Source: Mageeibacillus sp. UBA3781 | Lineage (GTDB): Bacteria > Bacillota > Clostridia > Saccharofermentanales > Saccharofermentanaceae | Reading direction: 5' to 3' | DNA: 12,051 nt | NCBI GenBank assembly: GCA_002368805.1 | Contig: DFFH01000056.1 | Span: 6,034 to 18,084 of the forward strand | Shown: piece by piece, positions 7,001-12,051 of the stretch | Numbering within the stretch: position 1 is the first letter of the stretch | How the letters are laid out: every line of letters starts with the position of its first letter | The notes under the pieces: model-generated | Seen by the model: the letters and a program-made list of their open reading frames with translations, nothing else | Databases searched by the model: none | Told to the model about the DNA's origin: nothing | Program-made: the position numbers and the translations under genes

Positions 7001-7062
7001 TAGCGTCCTTCCTCCCCTCATACAGATTAATTGTCTATTTTTGTCTCCAGCATTGACACAAA

Positions 7063-7461
7063 TTACTCCAGCCAGTGACCCTCCATATACCTATCCTTTT
7101 CTCTTATCTTTCTTAATCTTTCCTCCCATCTTGTGTATTCTTCAAAACGCGCATCTCCCAGGAGCCATATATCCAGATCACATTCTCCGACTATCTTGGG
7201 ATCCCCTATAAGTTCGTATCCCCTCTTTTCAAAGAAATTCTCTTTCAAATGCTCATACCATATTGAAGGTTCCGCAAATTTCCCTATCCCGGAAATAAGC
7301 CTGTTCTTTTCATCAAAGAACCATGTATTCCGGAATTTCTCATCCTCACTGTATTCCTTAGGACATGTTTGTATAGAAAAATCCCAAAAATCCCTAATTA
7401 GTTTCTCATCCGGCTCCGGAAGAATCATTAGTCTCCCTAACGCACCTAACCAACAACCCAT
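7063..7461 (-). CDS. Unrecognised 132-residue protein upstream of the YhcG nuclease
   Basis: I do not recognise this family. The protein starts MGCWLGALGRLMILPEPDE and is rich in aromatic and charged residues, with no membrane segment or signal peptide. Notable are FRNTWFFDEKNRLISGIGKF (43-62), EPSIWYEHLKENFF (64-77) and DLDIWLLGD (95-103), and an acidic/basic C-terminal helix about 105-126. It looks like a compact soluble domain rather than an out-of-frame artefact: codon use is regular and GAGGAG lies 8 nt before ATG 7461. A TTG two codons earlier is less likely. It is the first gene after a strong promoter that carries a palindrome in its spacer, divergent from an XRE repressor, and the nuclease gene follows 62 bp later. 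Partner, antitoxin-like or regulatory roles are all open. Confidence 0.72.
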   Translation of the reverse strand: MGCWLGALGRLMILPEPDEKLIRDFWDFSIQTCPKEYSEDEKFRNTWFFDEKNRLISGIGKFAEPSIWYEHLKENFFEKRGYELIGDPKIVGECDLDIWLLGDARFEEYTRWEERLRKIREKDRYMEGHWLE

Positions 7462-7491
7462 ATACAAAACTCCTCTCGATATTCAAAGATT

Positions 7492-7504
7492 ATACCAATG
7501 GTAT
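7492..7504. promoter_or_regulatory. Operator O1 in the XRE divergent promoter region
   Basis: ATACC-AAT-GGTAT, a 13-bp perfect palindrome (6-bp arms around one central base). It lies at the predicted transcript start of the minus-strand promoter and overlaps a second TATAAT (7488-7493). It shares both 5-bp arms with O2, 29 bp away centre to centre. Likely bound by the adjacent XRE protein (inference). Confidence 0.68.
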
Positions 7505-7510
7505 GTAGGC

Positions 7511-7539
7511 ATTATAGAATATACCGTTGGTATTTTCAA
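7511..7539 (-). promoter_or_regulatory. Strong minus-strand promoter with an operator in its spacer
   Basis: On the minus strand, -35 TTGAAA (7534-7539) and -10 TATAAT (7511-7516) are separated by exactly 17 bp (7517-7533). The 13-bp palindrome O2 fills most of that spacer and O1 covers the expected start site near 7504. The transcript would have a leader of about 43 nt before the 132-residue gene and may continue into the YhcG gene. Repression by the divergently encoded XRE protein is the simplest reading. Confidence 0.72.
7521..7533. promoter_or_regulatory. Operator O2 in the XRE divergent promoter region
   Basis: ATACC-GTT-GGTAT, with arms identical to O1. It sits inside the spacer of the minus-strand promoter and overlaps the candidate -35 (TTGGTA, 7527-7532) of the plus-strand XRE gene, so a protein bound here would block both directions. 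Confidence 0.68.
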
Positions 7540-7556
7540 GGTAAATATGTTATCCT
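7527..7556 (+). promoter_or_regulatory. Candidate promoter of the XRE repressor gene
   Basis: An extended -10 TG-T-TATCCT (7548-7556) with a possible -35 TTGGTA (7527-7532), spacer 18 bp. The -35 lies within operator O2, which would allow the regulator to control its own transcription. The -10 matches the consensus at four of six positions, so this is weaker than the opposing promoter. Confidence 0.45.
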
Positions 7557-7590
7557 TAACTTATAAATTTTGATTGGATGGGGAATGAAA

Positions 7591-7920
7591 ATGAAATCTG
7601 ATCTTAAACCAGAACGTCTGATTGCACGCCGCCAGAAACTAGGCCTCACACAGTCAGAAGCAGCAGAAAGAATCGGTGTAAGTCAACCGGCATATCAGAG
7701 ATATGAAGCCGGTGTCAGGACACCTTCCATTCAGGTCGTGAAAGAAATGGCGAAGGCATTTAATGTTTCGGAGGCTTATCTGACCGGCGAAAGTAACCAA
7801 AGTCTTCCGGACTACGTTGTTGTAACCCGTGAAGGCAATCCTTTATTGTTCTCGATCGTGGAGCAATGTAAAGATCTTGATGACAAGCAGCTGGAGAAGA
7901 TCATGAGATTTCTAAAATAA
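7591..7920 (+). CDS. XRE-family (Cro/cI-type) transcriptional regulator
   Basis: A 109-residue regulator with an N-terminal helix-turn-helix at about 7-63: RLIARRQKLGLTQSEAAERI, GVSQPAYQRYEAG (the turn and recognition helix, 29-41), then PSIQVVKEMAKAFNVSEAYLTG. The remaining 45 residues form a short tail, probably for dimerisation. ATG 7591 is used because GGGG (7580-7583) lies 7 nt upstream; ATG 7585 in the same frame would be too close. It is transcribed away from the 132-residue/YhcG pair, and two ATACC-N3-GGTAT palindromes lie between them, so it is most likely an autoregulated repressor of that pair (inference). Its stop codon overlaps the 3' end of the convergent HEAT-protein gene by 9 bp. 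Confidence 0.86.
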   Translation: MKSDLKPERLIARRQKLGLTQSEAAERIGVSQPAYQRYEAGVRTPSIQVVKEMAKAFNVSEAYLTGESNQSLPDYVVVTREGNPLLFSIVEQCKDLDDKQLEKIMRFLK

Positions 7921-8517
7921 GCCCGCTGCCCTGATCGCCCCAGACGCGTGGATCCGGACGACGCGGTTTTCATCTGTCTCAGAAAGCTTCTTCAGTTCAG
8001 GAAGGTACGGGCACACAAACTCCGGCCTTCTTTTCCCGAGGACGCGGAAGATCTCCGGCGCTTCCATCCTGACTTTGTCATCCTCATCTTTTAGAAGTTT
8101 TGCAAATACCGGCATATGCTCCGCATAGATCTCCGGCGTTTTCGTTGCAATATTCTCGGACGCCCAGATAAAGCTCAGCCGTACTTTCGGCTCTACATCC
8201 GAAGCCAAACAAAACAGATCTTTCCAGTACATCTCGATATTGGAAAAGCACCCGCGCCCGATCCTTCCGAGTGCATTTACTGCGCGCTCCCGAAGCAGCG
8301 GTTCCGTGCTTTTACAGAAGGTATAGATCGATGGGACTACGTCCTGGATCAGATGGGGATACACAAGCCCGATCTCCCCGAGCATCCAGATCGTTTTTGC
8401 CTTTATCTTCGTGGATTCATGAGTAAGAAGTGTGGAAAGATAGGGTACACTCTCCGGCCAATTTTCCTTCTCTTTTGTAAGTTTTCCGAGCTCTTTGTAA
8501 AGTTCTGATTCAGTCAA
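7912..8517 (-). CDS. HEAT-repeat protein
   Basis: A 201-residue all-helical solenoid protein. About five HEAT-type helix pairs can be seen: around 20-50 (KIKAKTIWMLGEIG), 60-88 (RERAVNALGRIG), 95-125 (KVRLSFIWASENIA), 135-162 (KVRMEAPEIFRVLG) and 168-200 (RVVRIHASGAIRAAG). HEAT solenoids bind partner proteins or DNA; no catalytic residues are evident and the role is unknown. The start appears to be TTG 8517, since AGGAG lies about 8 nt upstream and no ATG occurs in frame before residue 45. It lies 44 bp after PadR on the same strand and may be the third gene of that operon. Its 3' end overlaps the convergent XRE gene by 9 bp, leaving no room for a terminator between the two. Confidence 0.8.
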   Translation of the reverse strand: MTESELYKELGKLTKEKENWPESVPYLSTLLTHESTKIKAKTIWMLGEIGLVYPHLIQDVVPSIYTFCKSTEPLLRERAVNALGRIGRGCFSNIEMYWKDLFCLASDVEPKVRLSFIWASENIATKTPEIYAEHMPVFAKLLKDEDDKVRMEAPEIFRVLGKRRPEFVCPYLPELKKLSETDENRVVRIHASGAIRAAGLF

Positions 8518-8561
8518 GTCCGTTCTCCTTTTTGAAGAGGCATTCGACTTCCGATCTGAAC

Positions 8562-9062
8562 TTACAGCTGTCGTAATGTCTCTTTTTCCATTTCAATGAT
8601 ATGGATCATGCGGTCGATGGCGCAGATGCCCGAATACGGGATCTTATGCGCCAGCATCTGCTCTTTATTCGCTTTCGTCCCGGCTTCGTATTCGTCCAGG
8701 ATCGCCTGCCTCTTCTTCTTCTCGGCTTCCAGTTCTTTCTTAGTAAGCACATACGAGAAGATCACGGCCAGGCAGAACCAGACAGAATCATAATCGACTC
8801 TCTCGAAAAGGTCGCAAATCGTCTTCTTCAGTTCTTTTCGCCCGGCATCGGTAATGCAGTACACTGCCTTGTTTTCGGCCTCACCTGTGTCCTCGATCAG
8901 GCCTTTTTTCTGAAGCCGGAGGCAGGTCTCATAGAGCGTCGTCGCGCCGATGGGAAGCCAGTATTTCATGTTCATCTGATCGATGACCTTCAGCATGTCA
9001 TACGCATTTTTCTCGCCCTTGGTCAGGATCCCCATGATCACTATGGATGTTTTCGACAGCAT
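8562..9062 (-). CDS. PadR-family transcriptional regulator
   Basis: A 166-residue PadR regulator. Residues 1-80 are the winged helix: SIVIMGILTKGEKNAYDMLK at 6-25, WLPIGATTLYETCLRLQKKGLIE at 35-57 (recognition helix), then the wing and ITDAGRKELKK at 70-80. The C-terminal helical part (about 85-165) with the coiled segment TKKELEAEKKKRQAI is the dimerisation and effector-sensing region of the Vir-like type. AAGGAG lies 8 nt before ATG 9062. Unusually, the start lies 65 bp inside the upstream CPBP gene in another frame. Two matching palindromes in the promoter of this operon (9846-9863, 9878-9895) make autorepression by PadR the most likely control. PadR proteins commonly respond to toxic small molecules or envelope stress; the ligand here is unknown. 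Confidence 0.9.
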   Translation of the reverse strand: MLSKTSIVIMGILTKGEKNAYDMLKVIDQMNMKYWLPIGATTLYETCLRLQKKGLIEDTGEAENKAVYCITDAGRKELKKTICDLFERVDYDSVWFCLAVIFSYVLTKKELEAEKKKRQAILDEYEAGTKANKEQMLAHKIPYSGICAIDRMIHIIEMEKETLRQL

Positions 9063-9801
9063 TTCTCTTACTCCTTCTTCTCCGGTACAGTAGCCATATC
9101 ACGATCAGAAGCCAGATGATCATCGCGAACACGAATGACTCCACATTCTTGATTTCACTTCCTGCTTCCGAAGATATTATAACATCCCAGAGCGCCCCCA
9201 CTCCCCAGAAAAACGGGAAAATGATCAGCATATTCCGGGTGATATAGAAGACGGCACAGTACATCAGTCCGACCAGGAACAGATGCAGGAACTCCGGCTG
9301 GAATCCGGCATGGTGAAAGGAATAGAAAACGCTGGTCACAAGGATCGCCGGGATGATGCCGAATGCTTTCTCGAAACTCATGCGAAGAAAACCGTAGATA
9401 AACAGCATCTCGAAGATGCCGGCAGTGAGTATATATGCCGCCGCATACAGATTTTCCTTTTGCAAAAGCACTGTTCCTTCGGGGATCCCATCTCCCATGA
9501 ATATGGCCAGAAGCCCCGCAGCAAGAAGGATATCCAGAACAAGACTCAGTTTGATCTTCCGCTTCGAAAAGCCGATATCCGAGAGGACCTCTTTCCCCTT
9601 TTTATCCACATACATCAATACGAAAACCACGCCCAGGCCGAAGATCATGACCACATCCCGAAGGAGAAAAGACACGATCGCATCCCCCATCGAATCTCCC
9701 GAAAAGGGCAGCATCAGAAGACTCAGACCGATCATCAGAAGCCCTGCAGCAACGGCCATCCAAGTATCCCGTGTCACTTTCATCTTAAATAGTTCTTTCA
9801 C
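8998..9801 (-). CDS. CPBP-like (CAAX protease/bacteriocin-processing-like) membrane protein, degenerate motifs
   Basis: A 267-residue multi-pass membrane protein with hydrophobic segments at about 14-34, 44-64, 87-103, 117-137, 146-162, 169-186, 190-207 and 222-240. It resembles CPBP/ABI intramembrane metalloproteases: EMLFIYGFLR (131-140) aligns with the usual EExxFRGFL, and FYSFHHAGF (159-167) with the FxxxH motif. However, the second glutamate is replaced by M132, the arginine by Y136, and the third-motif histidine/asparagine region (around FPFFWGVGAL, 195-204) has no histidine. It may therefore be catalytically inactive. The start is taken as GTG 9801 because GAGGTGAT lies 7 nt before it; the longer GTG at 9813 overlaps that site. 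Its basic tail (RRRRSKR) and last 22 codons overlap the PadR gene. Confidence 0.78.
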   Translation of the reverse strand: MKELFKMKVTRDTWMAVAAGLLMIGLSLLMLPFSGDSMGDAIVSFLLRDVVMIFGLGVVFVLMYVDKKGKEVLSDIGFSKRKIKLSLVLDILLAAGLLAIFMGDGIPEGTVLLQKENLYAAAYILTAGIFEMLFIYGFLRMSFEKAFGIIPAILVTSVFYSFHHAGFQPEFLHLFLVGLMYCAVFYITRNMLIIFPFFWGVGALWDVIISSEAGSEIKNVESFVFAMIIWLLIVIWLLYRRRRSKRNAVENIHSDHGDPDQGREKCV

Positions 9802-9845
9802 GAAAACAATCACCTCATATCAGGAAAATCACTTGCACATACATT

Positions 9846-9863
9846 TACTACGTATGCGTAGTA
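9846..9863. promoter_or_regulatory. Operator 2 of the PadR operon
   Basis: TACTACGTATGCGTAGTA, an 18-bp palindrome with perfect 7-bp arms around TATG. It lies just downstream of the predicted transcript start of the CPBP-PadR operon. It matches operator 1 except at two positions; the centres are 32 bp apart, about three helical turns. Likely bound by the PadR protein (inference). Confidence 0.75.
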
Positions 9864-9873
9864 TCGTGAGAGA

Positions 9874-9902
9874 ATAATACCACGTATACGTAGTAATGTA
9901 AA
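9874..9902 (-). promoter_or_regulatory. Promoter of the CPBP-PadR(-HEAT) operon with an operator in its spacer
   Basis: On the minus strand, -35 TTTACA (9897-9902) and -10 TATTAT (9874-9879) are spaced by exactly 17 bp. The spacer (9880-9896) is almost entirely operator 1, so bound protein would exclude RNA polymerase. The leader would be about 65 nt and contains operator 2. Confidence 0.75.
9878..9895. promoter_or_regulatory. Operator 1 of the PadR operon
   Basis: TACCACGTATACGTAGTA, an 18-bp palindrome with one mismatched arm position around the perfect core ACGTATACGT. It occupies the -35/-10 spacer of the operon promoter and is a near copy of the 18-mer at 9846-9863. Confidence 0.75.
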
Positions 9903-9932
9903 TACCCATTTTGAGATGATTTCTAAAACGGC

Positions 9933-10604
9933 TTAGCTGACCAGACCGCCGTGAAACACGCATTCATAGACTTTCGTGTCGTTGAGATAAATCTCTTCAT
10001 AGCCCTGAAACCAGGTAAAATCACCGGTGATTTTGCAGCGGTATGTGTACTCTCCTGACTGGAAGATCTCCGGCCCGCGATAGGGCATATTTTTGTCCGC
10101 CGCACGCAGTGCTTCTTTTAGGAAGTTTCCGCTGAATCCGTCGCCGAGGACTCTCCCCATATAGTTCATCGCATAAACCGTGGCGCTGTCTTTCCAGATA
10201 GCTTCCTCGCCTGCGAATTTCTCGCCGCCAACATATGTGTCGTGGTACATATACCGCCCGTTCTCATACCGGAAATCGTGGGATGCCGGTCTTGATGCAT
10301 CTGTCTCATTCATAAAAGCCGCATAGGTATTGACGTTCGCTTCGAGCCGGAAGGAGATCAGTTCATCGAGATCCGGATCGTCATAAGACTTGATATTCAT
10401 GGCGCAGTCCTGATCTTTCACCAGATAATCCACGCTGACATTCATCAGCTCGCTGATCTGGATCAGATTGGCGATATCCGGGTACACCTGCCCCGACTCC
10501 CATTTCGCCACAGCCTGCCTCGACACGCCCAGCTTCTCGCTCAGCGCCTCCTGCGTATATCCCTTGTTCTTTCTCAATATCTGAAGTTTCTCGGAAAAGA
10601 TCAT
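9933..10604 (-). CDS. XRE-family regulator with C-terminal DUF5680 domain
   Basis: A 223-residue protein with an N-terminal helix-turn-helix (about 4-62: QILRKNKGYTQEALSEKLGV, SRQAVAKWESGQVYPDIANL) and a long C-terminal domain matching DUF5680. The latter shows RPASHDFRYENGRYMYHDTY (105-124), GGEKFAGEEAIWKD (126-139), MNYMGRVL (146-153) and DFTWFQGYEEI (195-205). The HTH-DUF5680 pairing is common in Clostridia; the C-terminal part probably senses a ligand or acts as an enzyme-like regulatory domain, which is not established. The ribosome binding site GGAGGTGAAAGAC decides ATG 10604; an upstream frame extension to 10625 is less likely. A TATAAT at 10683-10688 gives a leader of about 70 nt. There is no clear terminator before the PadR operon promoter downstream. 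Confidence 0.87.
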   Translation of the reverse strand: MIFSEKLQILRKNKGYTQEALSEKLGVSRQAVAKWESGQVYPDIANLIQISELMNVSVDYLVKDQDCAMNIKSYDDPDLDELISFRLEANVNTYAAFMNETDASRPASHDFRYENGRYMYHDTYVGGEKFAGEEAIWKDSATVYAMNYMGRVLGDGFSGNFLKEALRAADKNMPYRGPEIFQSGEYTYRCKITGDFTWFQGYEEIYLNDTKVYECVFHGGLVS

Positions 10605-10634
10605 GTCTTTCACCTCCGAAAACAATATATACGA

Positions 10635-10660
10635 CCGATTCTTCTGCTTCCACCAATCGG
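10635..10660 (-). other. Stem-loop in the leader of the XRE-DUF5680 gene
   Basis: CCGATT and AATCGG (6-bp arms at 10635-10640 and 10655-10660) flank a 14-nt purine-rich loop. It lies between the TATAAT at 10683-10688 and the ribosome binding site, so it would be transcribed. Function unknown. Confidence 0.3.
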
Positions 10661-10682
10661 CAGTTGCGATTCTGCTACTTTC

Positions 10683-10688
10683 ATTATA
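10683..10688 (-). promoter_or_regulatory. Candidate -10 element of the XRE-DUF5680 gene
   Basis: TATAAT on the minus strand, about 79 bp from the chosen start codon. No good -35 is found at 16-18 bp upstream (TATCTT at 10706-10711), which may mean an activator is needed or that the inverted repeat at 10697-10722 plays a part. Confidence 0.45.
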
Positions 10689-10696
10689 CAGAAAAG

Positions 10697-10722
10697 AGGA
10701 ACGCTAAGATATCCGCGTTCCT
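10697..10722. other. 8-bp inverted repeat between the two divergent -10 elements
   Basis: AGGAACGC (10697-10704) and GCGTTCCT (10715-10722) are perfect arms around a 10-bp centre, TAAGATATCC. It sits where the -35 regions of both divergent promoters should be. On the minus strand it is followed by CTTTTCTG, so it could also act as a weak terminator; its position between divergent genes favours an operator. Confidence 0.45.
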
Positions 10723-10725
10723 TCA

Positions 10726-10734
10726 TGGTATAAT
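10726..10734 (+). promoter_or_regulatory. Extended -10 promoter of the right-edge sensor gene
   Basis: TG-G-TATAAT (10726-10734) is a consensus extended -10 on the plus strand, lacking a clear -35. It would start a transcript near 10741 with a leader of about 84 nt before the ATG at 10825. Confidence 0.6.
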
Positions 10735-10750
10735 AAATCTGTACATGATT

Positions 10751-10767
10751 TTTCCCGGAACCGGAAA
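10751..10767. repeat. Near-palindrome in the sensor gene leader
   Basis: TTTCCCGGAACCGGAAA is a 17-bp near-perfect palindrome (one unpaired C), about 10 bp downstream of the predicted transcript start. It could be an operator or a small hairpin. No regulator can be assigned. Confidence 0.35.
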
Positions 10768-10824
10768 TGAGTTTTTCTGTTCCATTGTCACCGCTGAGAA
10801 GAACGAATCAGAAGGGTACATGTC

Positions 10825-12051
10825 ATGAAGAAAAAGATAGCATTGTTTACTACAGGATGGGGCGCGGAGATCCTGAGCCAGTTTCTCAGGGGAATGCAGC
10901 TTGCCCTGAAAGAAAGTGAAGCAGATATCTTTTTGTTTCTCTGTTATTCCACGTATAACGATACGCCTGCTGTAAAGCAAGGTGAGACGAACATATATAA
11001 TCTTCCGGATCTTCATGATTTTGACGGTGCCGTTATTTTTTCAAGTGGTCTGGATGACAAAGAGAAGATAGCTAACATCGTGTCCAGAAGTAATGAAGCC
11101 GGTATCCCTATGATCATTCAGGGAAATGAAATAGAAGGCGTCAGCTATATCGGCTCCGATAACTATCAGGCTTCAAAGGATATGTGTGCGCATTTACTGA
11201 AGGAACATGGCGTAAAGAACATTATTTTCTTCGCCGGTACCAGGGAATCTTATGACTCCGAACTGAGATTAAATGCAGTTCGCGATTGTCTGCGCGAAAA
11301 TCACTGTGAAGAGTACCTGAAAGAAGTCTATTACACGAACTGGGAAAACGCGGAAGCAGAAAACTACATTAATAAGCTTCGTATGTCAGGTGAAGAATTA
11401 CCGGATGCATTTATATGTGCCAATGACGGTCTGGCAATGGCCACCTGTGTGGCTCTTTTCAACAACGGATATGACGTGCCCCGTGACGTACTGGTCACCG
11501 GTTTTGACTACATAGAAGACAGTAAGATCTTTGATCCATCCATCGCTTCGGTGGATCAGTGCTTTACCGAAATGGGCGAGGCGACCGTTAGGTTATGGAG
11601 AAAACTCCTCGACGGAGCCGAGCGTGGAATCAGTGACGTGATCCCGTGTAAGTTTGTTCCCGGAGACAGCTGCGGCTGCCATGACTTCAGAGACAGCGAC
11701 CGCTTAAGAAGGCAAAGAGGACGTGAAGCGTTTTCTCACCGCTCCGAGACCACTTACTTCAACCGCAAACTGGACATCATTGACTCGACCATTCTTTCAT
11801 GCCTTACCTATCTGGAACTGAAGGACAATCTCAACCGTCTGCTTACCAACGACCATGTTTTTGAAGGTGATTCCTTCCATGTACTTCTCGAGCCGAATTT
11901 CGGATTATCCATCTACGATTCGAATATAAAGATGCAGACAGACAGATACAGTAAAAACGTAGAGGTGCTCTATTCCACGGAAGATGGCAGGGTCTTTAAA
12001 GAGGAGGTCTTCCCTTCCCATGATCTGGTTCCCGGACGTGATCCCTCAGGA
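10825..12051 (+). CDS. HTH-less LacI/GalR-type sensor protein, N-terminal part (open at right edge)
   Basis: An uninterrupted frame of 409 codons from ATG 10825 to the right edge; AAGGG lies 8 nt upstream of the start. Residues 1-280 form a type I periplasmic-binding-protein fold as in LacI/GalR regulators: KKKIALFTTGWG at 2-13, VSYIGSDNYQASKDM at 106-120, DAFICANDGLAMA at 194-206, VPRDVLVTGFDYIEDS at 218-233 and PSIASVDQ at 238-245. There is no signal peptide and no N-terminal helix-turn-helix, so it is a cytoplasmic ligand sensor that must signal by other means. Residues 281-409 continue with CGCHDF and a helical linker, RREAF-like to ETTYFNRKLDIIDSTIL (308-324), then a mixed region. Similar proteins in Clostridia and spirochaetes end in a GGDEF or HTH output domain; which one is present here lies outside the window (inference). 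Confidence 0.82.
   Translation, partial: MKKKIALFTTGWGAEILSQFLRGMQLALKESEADIFLFLCYSTYNDTPAVKQGETNIYNLPDLHDFDGAVIFSSGLDDKEKIANIVSRSNEAGIPMIIQGNEIEGVSYIGSDNYQASKDMCAHLLKEHGVKNIIFFAGTRESYDSELRLNAVRDCLRENHCEEYLKEVYYTNWENAEAENYINKLRMSGEELPDAFICANDGLAMATCVALFNNGYDVPRDVLVTGFDYIEDSKIFDPSIASVDQCFTEMGEATVRLWRKLLDGAERGISDVIPCKFVPGDSCGCHDFRDSDRLRRQRGREAFSHRSETTYFNRKLDIIDSTILSCLTYLELKDNLNRLLTNDHVFEGDSFHVLLEPNFGLSIYDSNIKMQTDRYSKNVEVLYSTEDGRVFKEEVFPSHDLVPGRDPSG

Noticed and set aside
7001..7062. A separate promoter for the YhcG gene in the 62-bp gap.
   Set aside because: The gap is AT-rich, but no -35/-10 pair with acceptable spacing was found; co-transcription from the promoter at 7511-7539 is simpler.
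10723..11016. A 97-codon minus-strand frame over the start of the right-edge sensor gene.
   Set aside because: It overlaps a well-supported plus-strand gene and its extended -10 promoter, and matches no family.
1..12051. CRISPR array, insertion sequence, prophage or tRNA attachment site.
   Set aside because: No regularly spaced repeats, transposase, integrase, phage structural gene or tRNA-like sequence was seen; the repeats found are short operator-like pairs.

Overview
This 12 kb window looks like chromosome of a low-to-mid GC Bacillota, most likely a Clostridia/Lachnospiraceae-type bacterium. The reasons are strong AGGAGG-type ribosome binding sites, frequent TTGAna/TATAAT-type promoters, and families common in that group (XRE-DUF5680, PadR, CPBP membrane proteins, an HTH-less LacI-type sensor). 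The taxonomic call is inference. There are no rRNA, tRNA, transposase, integrase or CRISPR sequences. Most genes lie on the minus strand; only corA, a small XRE gene and the right-edge sensor gene are on the plus strand.

Layout. (1) 1-1912, minus: a tight operon of a RimL-type acetyltransferase, a YjbR/MmcQ-EVE-like fusion and an AEC-family permease cut by the left edge, with an extended -10 promoter at 1946-1974. (2) 2094-3011, plus: a CorA-family divalent cation channel with a stem-loop in its leader. (3) 3095-5837, minus: an orphan HerA-type hexameric ATPase with its own promoter, preceded by a translationally coupled GNAT acetyltransferase and 2H phosphoesterase pair. (4) 5948-7920: an AT-richer segment holding a YhcG/DUF1016 PD-(D/E)XK nuclease and an unrecognised 132-residue protein (both minus), divergent from a 109-residue XRE repressor. 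The divergent promoter region carries two near-identical palindromes, ATACC-N3-GGTAT, one of them inside the spacer of a strong TTGAAA/TATAAT promoter. (5) 7912-9801, minus: a CPBP-like membrane protein, a PadR regulator whose start lies 65 bp inside the CPBP gene, and a HEAT-repeat protein. The promoter carries two 18-bp palindromes, TACYACGTATRCGTAGTA, placed as in the XRE locus (one in the spacer, one at the start of the transcript). (6) 9933-10604, minus: an XRE-DUF5680 regulator. (7) 10825 to the right edge, plus: a cytoplasmic LacI-like periplasmic-binding-protein fold sensor without a DNA-binding domain, open at the right edge and probably ending in a signalling output domain.

Best candidates for something new: the repressor-controlled unit of YhcG nuclease plus unknown protein at 5948-7920, lying upstream of and in line with an orphan HerA ATPase; the PadR operon with a CPBP protein lacking most of its catalytic residues; and the HTH-less sensor at the right edge. 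All functional links between these are inference. Start codons were chosen by ribosome binding site and often differ from the longest open frame.
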